From a virus: a stretch of 54,496 nucleotides of DNA. Positions 42,615-51,248 of this stretch are shown here, in pieces. A model generated the notes under the pieces. It did not search any database, was not told the origin of the DNA, and saw nothing but the letters and a program-made list of their open reading frames with translations. How positions within the stretch are numbered: position 1 is the first letter of the stretch; every line of letters starts with the position of its first letter. The DNA lies in the IMG/VR virus record IMGVR_UViG_3300023176_002574, positions 1-54,496 of that record. One strand, given 5' to 3'. A program made the position numbers and the translations under genes.

Positions 42615-43403
42615 ATGGCACTTTGGGGTAGTTCTGATAACATCGTAAGCGCGGGTATTTGTACCCTTAACTTGACTGGTGGTGACTGGATTGTCAGTGG
42701 TGAAGAGCATAATGCACAGTTTGGTCAAACTGTAGTTGGTGGTGCAAAAACGGGTGATGTTATTCGTTTTGGTACTCGTAACGGCGGTAACTATTTTGGC
42801 GATGCAGTAATTGTTAGTATTGCATCTTCGACACGCCTTACTATTGGTTCGACAACTGGAATTTTGAATGCTGGAGGTATCTCTGGTGCTCAATATTTCA
42901 TCAGTGAACTTCCTAGTTACACTGTAGAAGACTTTAGTTATAGCAATAGAAGTGATTCTGCAAGTAGTGCAGTTGATCTTTCCTATGTTGGTACAGCAAC
43001 TACCAACTCTGAGATTGGTACAGATACAGTTGCTGTTGTAGTTCCTGGCAGTGCAGACGTTATTGTTGGTGACCTCTTGGTTAATGACAGCACTAACTTT
43101 GTTATTACTGCAATCGGTGCAACTGCACTTACTTTGGCATCTAACATCACTGCAGGCATTTCGACAAGCGATTCGATTTCCTTCAAGCGTCTTGTTGATG
43201 GGTATGATAAGCAAGTCTATGGTATCTCCACGACTGCTTATGCACCTGAAATTTATGCAAAGGCAATCACTCACCAGGGTTGGGTTGGTATCATGACTTA
43301 CATTGATTGTCATGGTAATCTAAGAGTTAAGTCTGAGACACTGGTCGCAGCATCTGGTATTACAACTGGCGCAAACGGTATTCAATATCCTTCCTATAAA
43401 TAA
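42615..43403 (+). CDS. Virion structural protein
   Basis: The 262-residue protein begins MALWGSSDNIVSAGICTLNL, a widespread cyanophage structural protein start. The body is Gly/Thr/Ser/Val-rich and beta-type (VVGGAKTGDVIRFGTRNGG; LVNDSTNFVITAIGATALTL), and the end is PEIYAKAITHQGWVGIMTY-like. It has a late promoter motif upstream and a second one overlapping its final codons. The precise position in the virion is unknown. Confidence 0.75.
   Translation: MALWGSSDNIVSAGICTLNLTGGDWIVSGEEHNAQFGQTVVGGAKTGDVIRFGTRNGGNYFGDAVIVSIASSTRLTIGSTTGILNAGGISGAQYFISELPSYTVEDFSYSNRSDSASSAVDLSYVGTATTNSEIGTDTVAVVVPGSADVIVGDLLVNDSTNFVITAIGATALTLASNITAGISTSDSISFKRLVDGYDKQVYGISTTAYAPEIYAKAITHQGWVGIMTYIDCHGNLRVKSETLVAASGITTGANGIQYPSYK
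43395..43402 (+). promoter_or_regulatory. Late promoter motif within the last codons of the structural gene
   Basis: TATAAATA forms the last Tyr-Lys codons and most of the TAA stop, 21 bases before the next ATG at 43424. Confidence 0.6.
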
Positions 43404-43423
43404 TTTCTAACTGATTCTTTTTA

Positions 43424-43801
43424 ATGAAATTTGATGAACTGAATGAAAAAAATGTACTATTCTTCGCTATAAAGTACTACGAAAATCCCAACGCTACCAC
43501 GATTGAGGATTTTCGTAGTGACATGAGGAGATTTAAGTATATCAAAAGATTATTCAAAAAGTATATGCTTGAGAATGATCTAAAGTACCACTTGATTCTT
43601 AATCATATTATTGTTTTGTATAATGTTTTTGGTGACGCTGCTACACCATTAATGTTTTACAAGATTGAAAAGCAGTATTGGCCTTTTTTAAAAGCATTTC
43701 TGGTCTTCTTGAATAGATTTCCTGAATACCCCAACTGCACAACTACCCTTAATGATATTAAGGAAGACCTGAAATGCCTAACTATTTTGAATTCTATCTA
43801 A
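43424..43801 (+). CDS. Widespread phage protein of unknown function
   Basis: The 125-residue helical protein has FDELNEKNVLFFAIKYYENP, DFRSDMRRFKYIKRLFKKYM and LNHIIVLYNVFGDAATPLMF. This pattern recurs in many T4-like and other marine phages, but I know of no assigned function. T4 gp59 (helicase loader) is helical and placed in a similar region but has no clear match. Followed one base later by the next ATG. Confidence 0.7.
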   Translation: MKFDELNEKNVLFFAIKYYENPNATTIEDFRSDMRRFKYIKRLFKKYMLENDLKYHLILNHIIVLYNVFGDAATPLMFYKIEKQYWPFLKAFLVFLNRFPEYPNCTTTLNDIKEDLKCLTILNSI

Positions 43802-43802
43802 G

Positions 43803-43973
43803 ATGAAAAAGACATTCCAACAATTCTGGGAAGAAGTTCCCACCAACAACATTGGTGCTGGTAAGATTGCTGGAAGTCCAGAGGCTGATCCAGGAAATCC
43901 TCCTGTACGTAAAAAGAAAAGAAAGAAATATGCCTCTTTAGGATGCGGTTCACGTAAACGCTGGATGGTATAA
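43803..43973 (+). CDS. Small basic protein with targeting-like N-terminus
   Basis: The 56-residue protein begins MKKTFQQFWEEV, similar in style to the capsid-targeting sequence of the gene at 40555, and has a C-terminal basic stretch (VRKKKRKKYASLGCGSRKRW). It is consistent with a small DNA-binding internal protein. It ends on the next start (TAATG). Confidence 0.6.
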   Translation: MKKTFQQFWEEVPTNNIGAGKIAGSPEADPGNPPVRKKKRKKYASLGCGSRKRWMV

Positions 43974-44374
43974 TGTTTACTAATTCTAAGGTAGACGTAT
44001 TAGAATCAAAACTTACAATCTACGAAGACTTGTCACGCGAAATGCTGTCAAAGTTGGAATCCGCCGTAGAAAAAATATCGGAAGGAAATAATAGAATTGC
44101 TCAGATTCTCACCAAGCATGATGAGAGAATTGAGCAGAGCATGAAGACTGATACTCTAATCATTAAGATGATTGATGAGTTAAAAGAAGAAAGTGAGAAA
44201 GACCATAAAGTTATTCATGATAGGATCGATAAAATACAGGAAGAACTAAAAGGTTTTTCAAAGTTTCGCTGGCAAGTAGGTGGTGTTTTAGTTGTCGCTG
44301 GACTTTTGGTTGGAACTATAAGCAATATTGTTCCTGCTTTTTTGGAGGTTGACAGACCCGCTCAGGTGCGATAG
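43973..44374 (+). CDS. Coiled-coil membrane protein
   Basis: The 133-residue protein is a long coiled coil up to about residue 98 (ESAVEKISEGNNRIAQILTK; KDHKVIHDRIDKIQEELKGF), then a transmembrane helix (VGGVLVVAGLLVGTISNIV, 103-121) and a short tail. Such a layout is seen in some phage membrane-associated or holin-related proteins, but the function is unknown. Confidence 0.65.
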   Translation: MFTNSKVDVLESKLTIYEDLSREMLSKLESAVEKISEGNNRIAQILTKHDERIEQSMKTDTLIIKMIDELKEESEKDHKVIHDRIDKIQEELKGFSKFRWQVGGVLVVAGLLVGTISNIVPAFLEVDRPAQVR

Positions 44375-44400
44375 ACTGGATACACAACAACTTTTTTGTG

Positions 44401-45378
44401 ATGAGCGTAATCGAACATCGATACATTAGTTTGGTTTCGTCACGACTTGACAAATTTAAAAACGTAAGGCAAAGTCTCTACAACTTTCGCTGTCCTTACT
44501 GTGGAGATTCCCAGAGGTATAAGAATAAGTGTAGGGGATATTTGTATCAGAACAAGTCTGACTATAACTTCAAGTGTCACAATTGCGGCACTTCAAAATC
44601 ATTTGGGTATTTTTTGAAAGACCTTGATCCTACTTTATATGATCAATATGTTTTTGAGCGATTTAAATCGGGACTCACAGGAAGGGGTACAGTGGTCCCA
44701 GAACCCAAGTTTGAGTTCAAGAAACCCGTGTTTAAGAAAAAGGTTTCCATCGACCTTCCAAGGGCATCTAGCGACCCCAGAGCGAGCGATTATTTAAAGA
44801 AGCGTAAGATCAATCCAAATGATTTTTATTACGCCGCCGAGTTTAAGAAGTTTGTCAACAAATACAAACATACTTATGATAATGTTCGCAATGATGAACA
44901 GAGGATTGTTATTCCCTTAATGTATCAGGAGAAACTGATTGGATTTCAGGGGAGAGCATTAAACTCTTTTGTTCAACCTAAATATCTCACCTTGATGATT
45001 GAAGAGGATGCACCCAAAATCTATGGACTTGACACAATTGACAAAACCTCTCCCGTCTACATTACAGAAGGTCCTTTTGACTCAACGTTCCTTCGCAATT
45101 CGATTGCTATGTGCGGAGCTGATCTTGATATCAGCAATTGGGGCATCAGCAATCCTGTTTATGTCTATGATAACGAACCACGCAATAGAGAAATCCTCAA
45201 TCGAATCAGTAAGACTATCGACCAGGGTTTTAGTGTAGTTATCTGGCCCAAGGATGTCACTCAAAAAGACATCAATGACATGTTTCTTGCTGGACATAAT
45301 GTGCAAGACATGGTAGAATCATGTGTATATCAAGGTTTACAAGCACGACTCAAATTCAACGATTGGAAAAAGGTATGA
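44401..45378 (+). CDS. 61: DNA primase gp61
   Basis: The 325-residue protein has an N-terminal zinc ribbon (RCPYCGDS near residue 30 and KCHNCGTSKSFG near 58) and a TOPRIM-like core (VYITEGPFDSTFLRN; NPVYVYDNEPRN; VVIWPKDVTQKDINDM). It makes RNA primers with the helicase gp41. An ATG at 44401 is preferred over the GTG at 44398. It overlaps nrdA (ATGA). Confidence 0.94.
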   Translation: MSVIEHRYISLVSSRLDKFKNVRQSLYNFRCPYCGDSQRYKNKCRGYLYQNKSDYNFKCHNCGTSKSFGYFLKDLDPTLYDQYVFERFKSGLTGRGTVVPEPKFEFKKPVFKKKVSIDLPRASSDPRASDYLKKRKINPNDFYYAAEFKKFVNKYKHTYDNVRNDEQRIVIPLMYQEKLIGFQGRALNSFVQPKYLTLMIEEDAPKIYGLDTIDKTSPVYITEGPFDSTFLRNSIAMCGADLDISNWGISNPVYVYDNEPRNREILNRISKTIDQGFSVVIWPKDVTQKDINDMFLAGHNVQDMVESCVYQGLQARLKFNDWKKV

Positions 45379-47675
45379 GCAACGGTACGAAAGTTATTAA
45401 AAGATCTGGTGAAACTGAAGGTCTGAATCTGGACAAGATTCATAAGATGGTAGAAAGTGCTTGTGAGGGTCTTGCTGGAGTTTCTGCTAGTCAGGTTGAG
45501 ATCCAGTCTGGTATTCAATTTTACGACGGCATCAGAACAAATGAGATTCAAGAAATCTTGGTTCGTTCTGCTAGTGATTTGATCGATCTAGATCATCCGA
45601 ACTATCAGTTTGTTGCGGCACGACTACTGCTGTTTGGTTTGTATAAAGAAGTTTTTGGTCCTGAGTGGAATCAAGGATTTCCATCTATCAAAGAACACCT
45701 TGATAGCGGCATCAAAATAAATATCTATGACCCTGAACTACCTAATAAGTATACTCAGGAAGAGTGGGATAAGATCAACGGTTATGTGGACCATGAACGT
45801 GATCTACTCTTCACCTATGCTGGACTAAGACAAGTAACTGATAAGTATCTTGTACAAGATCGTAGCAATGGTGGTGTATACGAAACCCCACAAATCATGT
45901 ATGCACTGATTGCATCTGCAATCTTTGCTGAGTATCCTAAGGAAACCAGATTGTCCTATGTCAAAAGATACTACGACGCGATCAGCAAGCACAAAATCAA
46001 CATTCCCACACCTATCATGGCGGGGGTTAGAACTCCACTTCGACAATATGCTAGCTGTGTTCTTGTTGATGTTGATGACACCCTCGATAGCATCTTTAGT
46101 TCTGATATGGCTATCGGCAGATATGTTGCACAAAGGGCGGGCATCGGTATCAACGCGGGCAGGATCCGTGGCATCAACAGTAAGATCAGAGGCGGAGAAG
46201 TTCAACACACAGGTGTTATCCCATTCCTCAAAAAGTTTGAAGCAACTGTCAGATGCTGCACTCAAAATGGCATTAGAGGTGGATCAGCAACTGTCCACTT
46301 CCCCATCTGGCACCAAGAAATCGAAGACATCCTAGTCTTAAAAAATAACAAAGGAACTGAAGACAACCGTGTCCGAAAACTTGATTACTCGATCCAGATT
46401 TCTAAAATCTTCTACGAAAGATTTATCTCTAATGGGGACATCACTCTCTTTAGTCCTCACGATGTGCCTGGCCTTTATGACGCTTTCGGCACTCCTGAGT
46501 TTGATGGACTATATGTACAATACGAAGCAGACCAGACGATCCCTAGAAAAACCATTGGTGCTCAAGAACTGATCCTTGATCTTCTCAAGGAACGTGCTGA
46601 GACTGGTCGTTTGTACATCATGAACATCGACCACTGCAATAGTCACTCTTCGTTCAAAGACAAGGTGAATATGAGCAACCTGTGCCAGGAGATCACCCTG
46701 CCAACAGATCCTCTTCAGCACATTGATGGTAAAGGTGAGATTGCTCTTTGCATCCTATCTGCTATTAATGTTGGCAAGGTAAGATCTGACGATGAATTTG
46801 AAAGTCTATGTGATCTGGCAGTTCGTGGTCTTGAAGAGTTGATTGATTATCAGGATTACCCTGTCATCGCTGCAGAACTGGCAACTAAAAATCGTCGTTC
46901 CTTGGGTGTTGGATTTATTGGTCTGGCACACTATCTTGCTAAACTTGGATTTAAATATGAATCTCAAGAAGCATGGGACGCAGTTCATACTCTTGCAGAG
47001 TCATTCCAATATTATCTGCTTAAGTCTTCTAATCAACTTGCCATTGAAAAGGGTAAGTGTGGTTACTTTGACCGAACCAAGTATGCAGATGGAATTCTTC
47101 CGATTGATACATATAAGAAGGACGTAGATGAGATCTCGGAGGCCAAGTATCAGCATGATTGGGAGGATCTTAGAAAGTCTATACGAGAACACGGACTCAG
47201 ACACAGCACACTGTCCGCACAGATGCCTTCGGAGAGCAGTTCCGTTGTGTCAAATGCTACAAACGGAATCGAACCTCCTAGAGACTTCCTGTCCGTTAAG
47301 AAGAGCAAGAAGGGGCCCCTTAAGCAGATTGTTCCACAATATAACTCTTTGAAGAACAACTACACCCTGCTTTGGGATATGCCTTCTAATGAAGGATATA
47401 TCAAAGTTACTGCTGTGATGCAGAAGTTCTTTGACCAGGCAATCTCTGGCAACTGGTCTTACAATCCAGAGAACTATCCTGACAATGAAGTTCCCGTATC
47501 GGTCATGGCAAATGACTTTTTGACTACATATAAGTACGGTTGGAAGACCTCTTATTATCAGAACACTTATGACAATAAATCTGATGAAGTAAAAGAAGAA
47601 AAGTCTGAACTTAGCGCACTAGTAGACCAAATTTTACAAGAAGGAGAGGAAGACTGTGAATCCTGTAAACTTTAG
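45375..47675 (+). CDS. nrdA: Ribonucleotide reductase class Ia large subunit NrdA
   Basis: This 766-residue enzyme has an N-terminal ATP-cone (KVIKRSGETEGLNLDKI), active-site motifs CVLVDVDDTLDS and NLCQEITLP, and a redox-active C-terminal Cys pair in CESCKL. It makes dNDPs for phage DNA. The start ATG at 45375 overlaps the gp61 stop; an upstream in-frame start inside gp61 is not credible. nrdB follows with a 20-base overlap. Confidence 0.96.
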   Translation: MSNGTKVIKRSGETEGLNLDKIHKMVESACEGLAGVSASQVEIQSGIQFYDGIRTNEIQEILVRSASDLIDLDHPNYQFVAARLLLFGLYKEVFGPEWNQGFPSIKEHLDSGIKINIYDPELPNKYTQEEWDKINGYVDHERDLLFTYAGLRQVTDKYLVQDRSNGGVYETPQIMYALIASAIFAEYPKETRLSYVKRYYDAISKHKINIPTPIMAGVRTPLRQYASCVLVDVDDTLDSIFSSDMAIGRYVAQRAGIGINAGRIRGINSKIRGGEVQHTGVIPFLKKFEATVRCCTQNGIRGGSATVHFPIWHQEIEDILVLKNNKGTEDNRVRKLDYSIQISKIFYERFISNGDITLFSPHDVPGLYDAFGTPEFDGLYVQYEADQTIPRKTIGAQELILDLLKERAETGRLYIMNIDHCNSHSSFKDKVNMSNLCQEITLPTDPLQHIDGKGEIALCILSAINVGKVRSDDEFESLCDLAVRGLEELIDYQDYPVIAAELATKNRRSLGVGFIGLAHYLAKLGFKYESQEAWDAVHTLAESFQYYLLKSSNQLAIEKGKCGYFDRTKYADGILPIDTYKKDVDEISEAKYQHDWEDLRKSIREHGLRHSTLSAQMPSESSSVVSNATNGIEPPRDFLSVKKSKKGPLKQIVPQYNSLKNNYTLLWDMPSNEGYIKVTAVMQKFFDQAISGNWSYNPENYPDNEVPVSVMANDFLTTYKYGWKTSYYQNTYDNKSDEVKEEKSELSALVDQILQEGEEDCESCKL

Positions 47676-48849
47676 AACTGGTTCATCAAATTCAATGAAT
47701 GATATTATTTTTGAGGGCATGACTGTATTCAATCCTAACAAGGTTGAGCACAAGAAATCCCCAATGTTTTTTGGTCAACCACTAGGGGTTCAAAGGTACG
47801 ACTCTTACAAGTATCCAGTATTTGATAAACTCACAACACAACAACTTGGATATTTCTGGAGACCTGAAGAGGTTTCCCTTCAAAAAGATCGTGGAGATTA
47901 CCAGACACTGCGTCCTGAACAGAAGCATATTTACACTTCCAACCTGAAGTATCAGATTCTTCTTGATTCTGTTCAGGGTCGTGGTCCAAGCATGGCATTT
48001 GCACCTTACTGCTCTCTTCCTGAACTGGAAGCGTGTATGAAGGTATGGGAATTTATGGAAATGATTCACTCCCGTTCTTATACTTACATCATCAAGAACG
48101 TTTACTCTGATCCAACAGAAGTATTCGATACTATTCTTGATGATGAAAAAATCCTTTCTAGGGCAAAAAGTGTAACTCAAGCATATGATGAGTTTATTAA
48201 TGCCGCCCATCTCTATGATTCGGGCAATATGTGGAGGCATAATCTAGAAGGGGTTCCTGCCGCTCAACAAGAACTGTATGAACTCAAAAGAAAACTCTAT
48301 AGAGCAGTCGCAAACGTCAACATCCTGGAAGGAATTAGATTCTATGTCTCCTTCGCGTGCTCGTTCGCTTTTGGCGAACTTAAGCTCATGGAAGGATCGG
48401 CAAAGATCATTTCTCTTATCGCCAGGGACGAAAACCAACACCTGGTAATCACTCAGAATATTCTGAACAAGTGGGCAGCAGGTGATGATCCTGACATGAA
48501 GAAGATTGCTGAGGAGGAAAAGGAAAACATTACCGACATGTTTAGAGCATGTGTTGAGGAAGAAAAATCTTGGGCAGAATATCTGTTCAAGGATGGTTCT
48601 ATGATTGGTCTAAATGATAAACTACTTTCTAAGTATGTTGAATGGATTGCCAATCGTAGAATGAAAGCAATTGGTCTTAAACCAATTTTTGATGCACCTG
48701 CAAACAATAACCCACTACCCTGGACAGAGCATTGGATTTCTTCTAAAGGTCTTCAAGTTGCTCCCCAAGAAACCGAAGTAGAATCTTACATTGTCGGTGG
48801 TATTAAGCAAGATGTCAAAAAGGACACATTTGCTGGATTCCAACTATGA
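47656..48849 (+). CDS. nrdB: Ribonucleotide reductase class Ia small subunit NrdB
   Basis: The protein is 397 residues from the GTG start. The radical/metal-site segments are NLKYQILLDSVQGRG (first Asp ligand), EFMEMIHSRSYTYI (Glu and His ligands, Tyr nearby), NILEGIRFYVSF and ARDENQHLVIT. The GTG has a strong AAGGAGAGG six bases upstream, inside nrdA. An ATG at 47695 has no such site, so the GTG is preferred. It encodes the R2 partner of NrdA. Confidence 0.95.
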   Translation: MNPVNFRTGSSNSMNDIIFEGMTVFNPNKVEHKKSPMFFGQPLGVQRYDSYKYPVFDKLTTQQLGYFWRPEEVSLQKDRGDYQTLRPEQKHIYTSNLKYQILLDSVQGRGPSMAFAPYCSLPELEACMKVWEFMEMIHSRSYTYIIKNVYSDPTEVFDTILDDEKILSRAKSVTQAYDEFINAAHLYDSGNMWRHNLEGVPAAQQELYELKRKLYRAVANVNILEGIRFYVSFACSFAFGELKLMEGSAKIISLIARDENQHLVITQNILNKWAAGDDPDMKKIAEEEKENITDMFRACVEEEKSWAEYLFKDGSMIGLNDKLLSKYVEWIANRRMKAIGLKPIFDAPANNNPLPWTEHWISSKGLQVAPQETEVESYIVGGIKQDVKKDTFAGFQL

Positions 48850-49106
48850 TACAAACGAGTGCAGTTTCTATTGCTATGCAACAAATTGAACAACAGTATG
48901 AATGGATTGACGATGCATTTCGTGTTGAGAAAGCCCGTTTCATGTGGAAGTCAATCCGTAAGGACACAGGCAAAGATTTTATCTTTGGTATTAGTGAAGA
49001 AGTTGTCACCCGCATGACGCGGTGGTATTTGAAGTGTGAACAGGAAGGCACCTTAGATAAATACACCCGTGTTGTTAATAGCGGTTGTGTCGGTGGCAAA
49101 CTCTAA
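48846..49106 (+). CDS. Conserved hypothetical protein after nrdB
   Basis: The 86-residue helical protein has FRVEKARFMWKSIRKDTGKD and EEVVTRMTRWYLKCEQEGT. It overlaps the nrdB stop (ATGA) and the next small ORF by 20 bases. It belongs to the nrd operon by coupling. Function is unknown. Confidence 0.65.
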   Translation: MIQTSAVSIAMQQIEQQYEWIDDAFRVEKARFMWKSIRKDTGKDFIFGISEEVVTRMTRWYLKCEQEGTLDKYTRVVNSGCVGGKL

Positions 49107-49239
49107 CACTCCTGAGTGGAAAAAAAGAGCATTATCAGATCCAACCTTGACCGACAAACAGGTCGAGGTTCTTTTGTATGGACCAAAATCTCTTGCCCAA
49201 GCATGGATGTTGCAATCATTAAAGTATAAATATAGATAG
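49087..49239 (+). CDS. Small ORF overlapping the previous gene
   Basis: The 50-residue frame starts at GTG, overlapping the preceding gene by 20 bases. It encodes a Lys/Leu-rich helical peptide (TPEWKKRALSDPTLTDKQVE). The frame fills the gap up to the next gene, and its last codons contain the late promoter motif. Support is frame coherence only. Confidence 0.4.
   Translation: MSVANSNTPEWKKRALSDPTLTDKQVEVLLYGPKSLAQAWMLQSLKYKYR
49225..49232 (+). promoter_or_regulatory. Late promoter motif upstream of a structural gene
   Basis: TATAAATA at 49225-49232 is 34 bases before the ATG at 49266, in a region without other promoters. Confidence 0.65.
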
Positions 49240-49265
49240 TAACATTGATTTTATAAGTTAAGGCA

Positions 49266-50363
49266 ATGGCAGGTCTATCTAATCTTAGAGAAGCGTATGC
49301 TTCTGTCTATGACGCAGAACTACGTCAGGAACTACAAGAAGACAATCTTGAGTATATTGATCTTCTGAGCGATGAGGATATTGAGGACGTTGTTCTTCAA
49401 GTTAGCGAGGAACTAGAAGACTTCGGTTACTCTTTGAATGAATCGCTAGAAGCATTTGAAGTTCACGCCATTGAACTTGTTGAAGCAAAGGTTACTTACG
49501 GTCAAGGCAGCGCACTTGCTGCCAAGGCAAGAGTTGAGAAGCGCAAGTCTGAAAGATCTGAAGCAGAAAAAACAGCACGTGCAGAGAAGCGTGCGGCACG
49601 TGTTGAGCGTGTAAAGGGTGCTATCAAGAAAGTTGGTAGCATGGCAAAGGCTGCCATCAAGGGTATGGCAAACAAGGTTGAAATGAAACCTGGTGACTCT
49701 TCCAAGAGCACTGCTGCTAGAGTCCAAAGGGCACGTGATGCTGCAGGTGCTGGTGCTGAGAGAGCAAAGCAAGCAGCAGGTGGTGCAGTCAGTGCTGCTA
49801 AGGCAGGCGCTAAGAAGAAACTAGCATCTGCTCTAAGATCTGTTGCATCTCCTGGTGGCGCAATCAACAGAGCACGTCGCCAAGTTAACAAGGCAGATCG
49901 TCAGTCCAGCGGCGTTGTCAAGTCTGTCGTTGACACTGCAAGAAAAATCAAGGCAAAGGGTTCTGCAGCAAAAGAAAGAGCAGTATCTTATGCCAACAGA
50001 AAACTGGGTGATGCAGAGAAGGGTGCTAGAAATCTAGCAAATAGACTTGATCCCCCCGCTAAGAAGGGCAAGAAAAAGCCTATGGGCGAAGATGCTTATC
50101 AAATTGCTAGCGATCTTGCAGAGAACCTAGTCGAGCAGGGTTTTGCTAGAGACTTTGAAGGTGGCATGACAATCCTTGCCAACATGAATCCTGATTACAT
50201 TGAGGAAATGATGCAGGACATCTATGAACTCACTTTCCCCATGCAGGTTAACGTTGCTGATATGAAAGGTAACACACCTGCATATCAAGGATACCTGAAG
50301 GGTAAGAAACTAAAGGATGGTTCCCCCATGTACAAAGCAGGTCCTGGTGTTAAAGGCGTTTGA
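49266..50363 (+). CDS. Virion-type basic protein with histone-like Lys/Ala repeats
   Basis: The 365-residue protein has an acidic N-terminal 75 residues (LRQELQEDNLEYIDLLSDED; VVLQVSEELEDFGYSLNE), then a very basic, Ala-rich helical region at 85-280 (RAEKRAARVERVKGAIKKVG; AKAAIKGMANKV; RARDAAGAGAERAKQAAGG). The C-terminus again is acidic (FEGGMTILANMNPDYIEEMM), then GYLKGKKLKDGSPMYKAG. ELVEAK near residue 77 could be a gp21 site. It shares the acid/basic alternation of the protein at 4691. Probably a DNA-associated internal protein. Confidence 0.65.
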   Translation: MAGLSNLREAYASVYDAELRQELQEDNLEYIDLLSDEDIEDVVLQVSEELEDFGYSLNESLEAFEVHAIELVEAKVTYGQGSALAAKARVEKRKSERSEAEKTARAEKRAARVERVKGAIKKVGSMAKAAIKGMANKVEMKPGDSSKSTAARVQRARDAAGAGAERAKQAAGGAVSAAKAGAKKKLASALRSVASPGGAINRARRQVNKADRQSSGVVKSVVDTARKIKAKGSAAKERAVSYANRKLGDAEKGARNLANRLDPPAKKGKKKPMGEDAYQIASDLAENLVEQGFARDFEGGMTILANMNPDYIEEMMQDIYELTFPMQVNVADMKGNTPAYQGYLKGKKLKDGSPMYKAGPGVKGV

Positions 50364-50379
50364 TCTAAAAGACAACTAG

Positions 50380-50411
50380 ATAAATACCCCTAGTAATAGG
50401 GGTATTTTTTT
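50380..50411 (+). terminator. Late promoter motif fused to a terminator/RBS hairpin
   Basis: ATAAATA at 50380-50386 runs into the hairpin TACCCCT-AGTAAT-AGGGGTA (50385-50404) and seven T residues ending at the ATG at 50412. The AGGGG of the 3' arm is the only Shine-Dalgarno candidate for that ATG. The geometry matches the site at 40309. Confidence 0.78.
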
Positions 50412-50744
50412 ATGCGTGCCCAGTCTGCTAAAGCAAAGGGTAGACGGTTGCAGCAATGGGTGAGACAGAAACTTATTGAAGCACTGGATATACATCCTGA
50501 GGATATTGAGTCTCGTTCTATGGGAGCAGGTGGAGAAGACCTGATCATGGCGCGTGCGGCACGAGAAAGATTTCCTCATTCTATTGAGTGTAAAAACGTA
50601 GAGAAACTCAATGTGTGGGAAGCATATGAGCAAGCAAAAGCAAATTGTGGTAAGTATGAACCACTTGTGATTATGAAAAAGAATGGTAAAAAACCATTAG
50701 CAGTTATTGACGCTGAATATTTTATTAAACTGTTTGATAAATAG
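50412..50744 (+). CDS. PD-(D/E)xK nuclease, Holliday-junction-resolvase-like
   Basis: The 110-residue protein has Asp43 in GGEDLIM and Glu59-C-Lys61 in HSIECKNVEKLN, the active-site pattern of small archaeal-type junction resolvases and VRR-NUC-like nucleases. The N-terminus (AKAKGRRLQQWVRQKLIEAL) is a basic helix like that of such resolvases. It could resolve branched DNA before packaging, the role of gp49 in T4. Its stop contains the next late motif. Confidence 0.7.
   Translation: MRAQSAKAKGRRLQQWVRQKLIEALDIHPEDIESRSMGAGGEDLIMARAARERFPHSIECKNVEKLNVWEAYEQAKANCGKYEPLVIMKKNGKKPLAVIDAEYFIKLFDK
50737..50743 (+). promoter_or_regulatory. Late promoter motif overlapping the nuclease stop
   Basis: GATAAATAG places ATAAATA in the last two codons and TAG stop of the nuclease gene, 22 bases before the next ATG. 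Confidence 0.6.
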
Positions 50745-50764
50745 CAAGGACTTGCTTTTTACAA

Positions 50765-51235
50765 ATGGCGGAAGAAAATAAAGAATCTCTGCAAGAAAAA
50801 CCAGAAGAAAAGAAGAAAGGACCATTTGCTAAATTGAGGGATGCTGCTACTGATCATGAAGGTCAGTTGGAAGCAATCAGTACAATGGTCAGACTTGGTA
50901 TTCTCGTATGGTCTGGTGGTATTTTGACTCTTGCTTATATTAAACTTCCTGCCGCACTTGGTATTCCCGAGCAAAAACTTGATCCCACTTTCATCGCATC
51001 TGTCTTCACTGGGGTTCTAGCCACTTTTGGGGTTCAGACTGCAAAGAAGTCTGGTGATGGCACAATGAAAATGGGTGGCGGTAGCAATATAACCAAGGCA
51101 GATCTTGAGAAACTTATTGCTGCTGCGGCACAAACAGCACCTGCTCAAACTATCCGTATTGAACAAGCGCCCATTCAGATTGCAACTGTTGCTCCCAAAA
51201 AGGATGGCGAACCACCTGTAATGCCCACAGTATAA
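50765..51235 (+). CDS. Membrane protein, two transmembrane segments
   Basis: The 156-residue protein starts with a Glu/Lys-rich 40 residues. Two hydrophobic segments follow: MVRLGILVWSGGILTLAYIK (41-60) and FIASVFTGVLATFGVQTA (76-93). A glycine-rich linker and an Ala/Gln/Pro-rich tail end it. Two short helices with a charged N-terminus is a layout used by some holins, but no endolysin lies nearby. Function is unknown. Confidence 0.65.
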   Translation: MAEENKESLQEKPEEKKKGPFAKLRDAATDHEGQLEAISTMVRLGILVWSGGILTLAYIKLPAALGIPEQKLDPTFIASVFTGVLATFGVQTAKKSGDGTMKMGGGSNITKADLEKLIAAAAQTAPAQTIRIEQAPIQIATVAPKKDGEPPVMPTV

Positions 51236-51248
51236 ACCTTAAAAAGTG

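Noticed and set aside
42585-43313. Long - strand ORF (242 codons) opposite the structural gene at 42615
   Set aside because: Composition is a mirror of the Thr/Gly/Val-rich + strand gene (Cys, Asn, Thr repeats), and the + gene has a late promoter and a recognised start.
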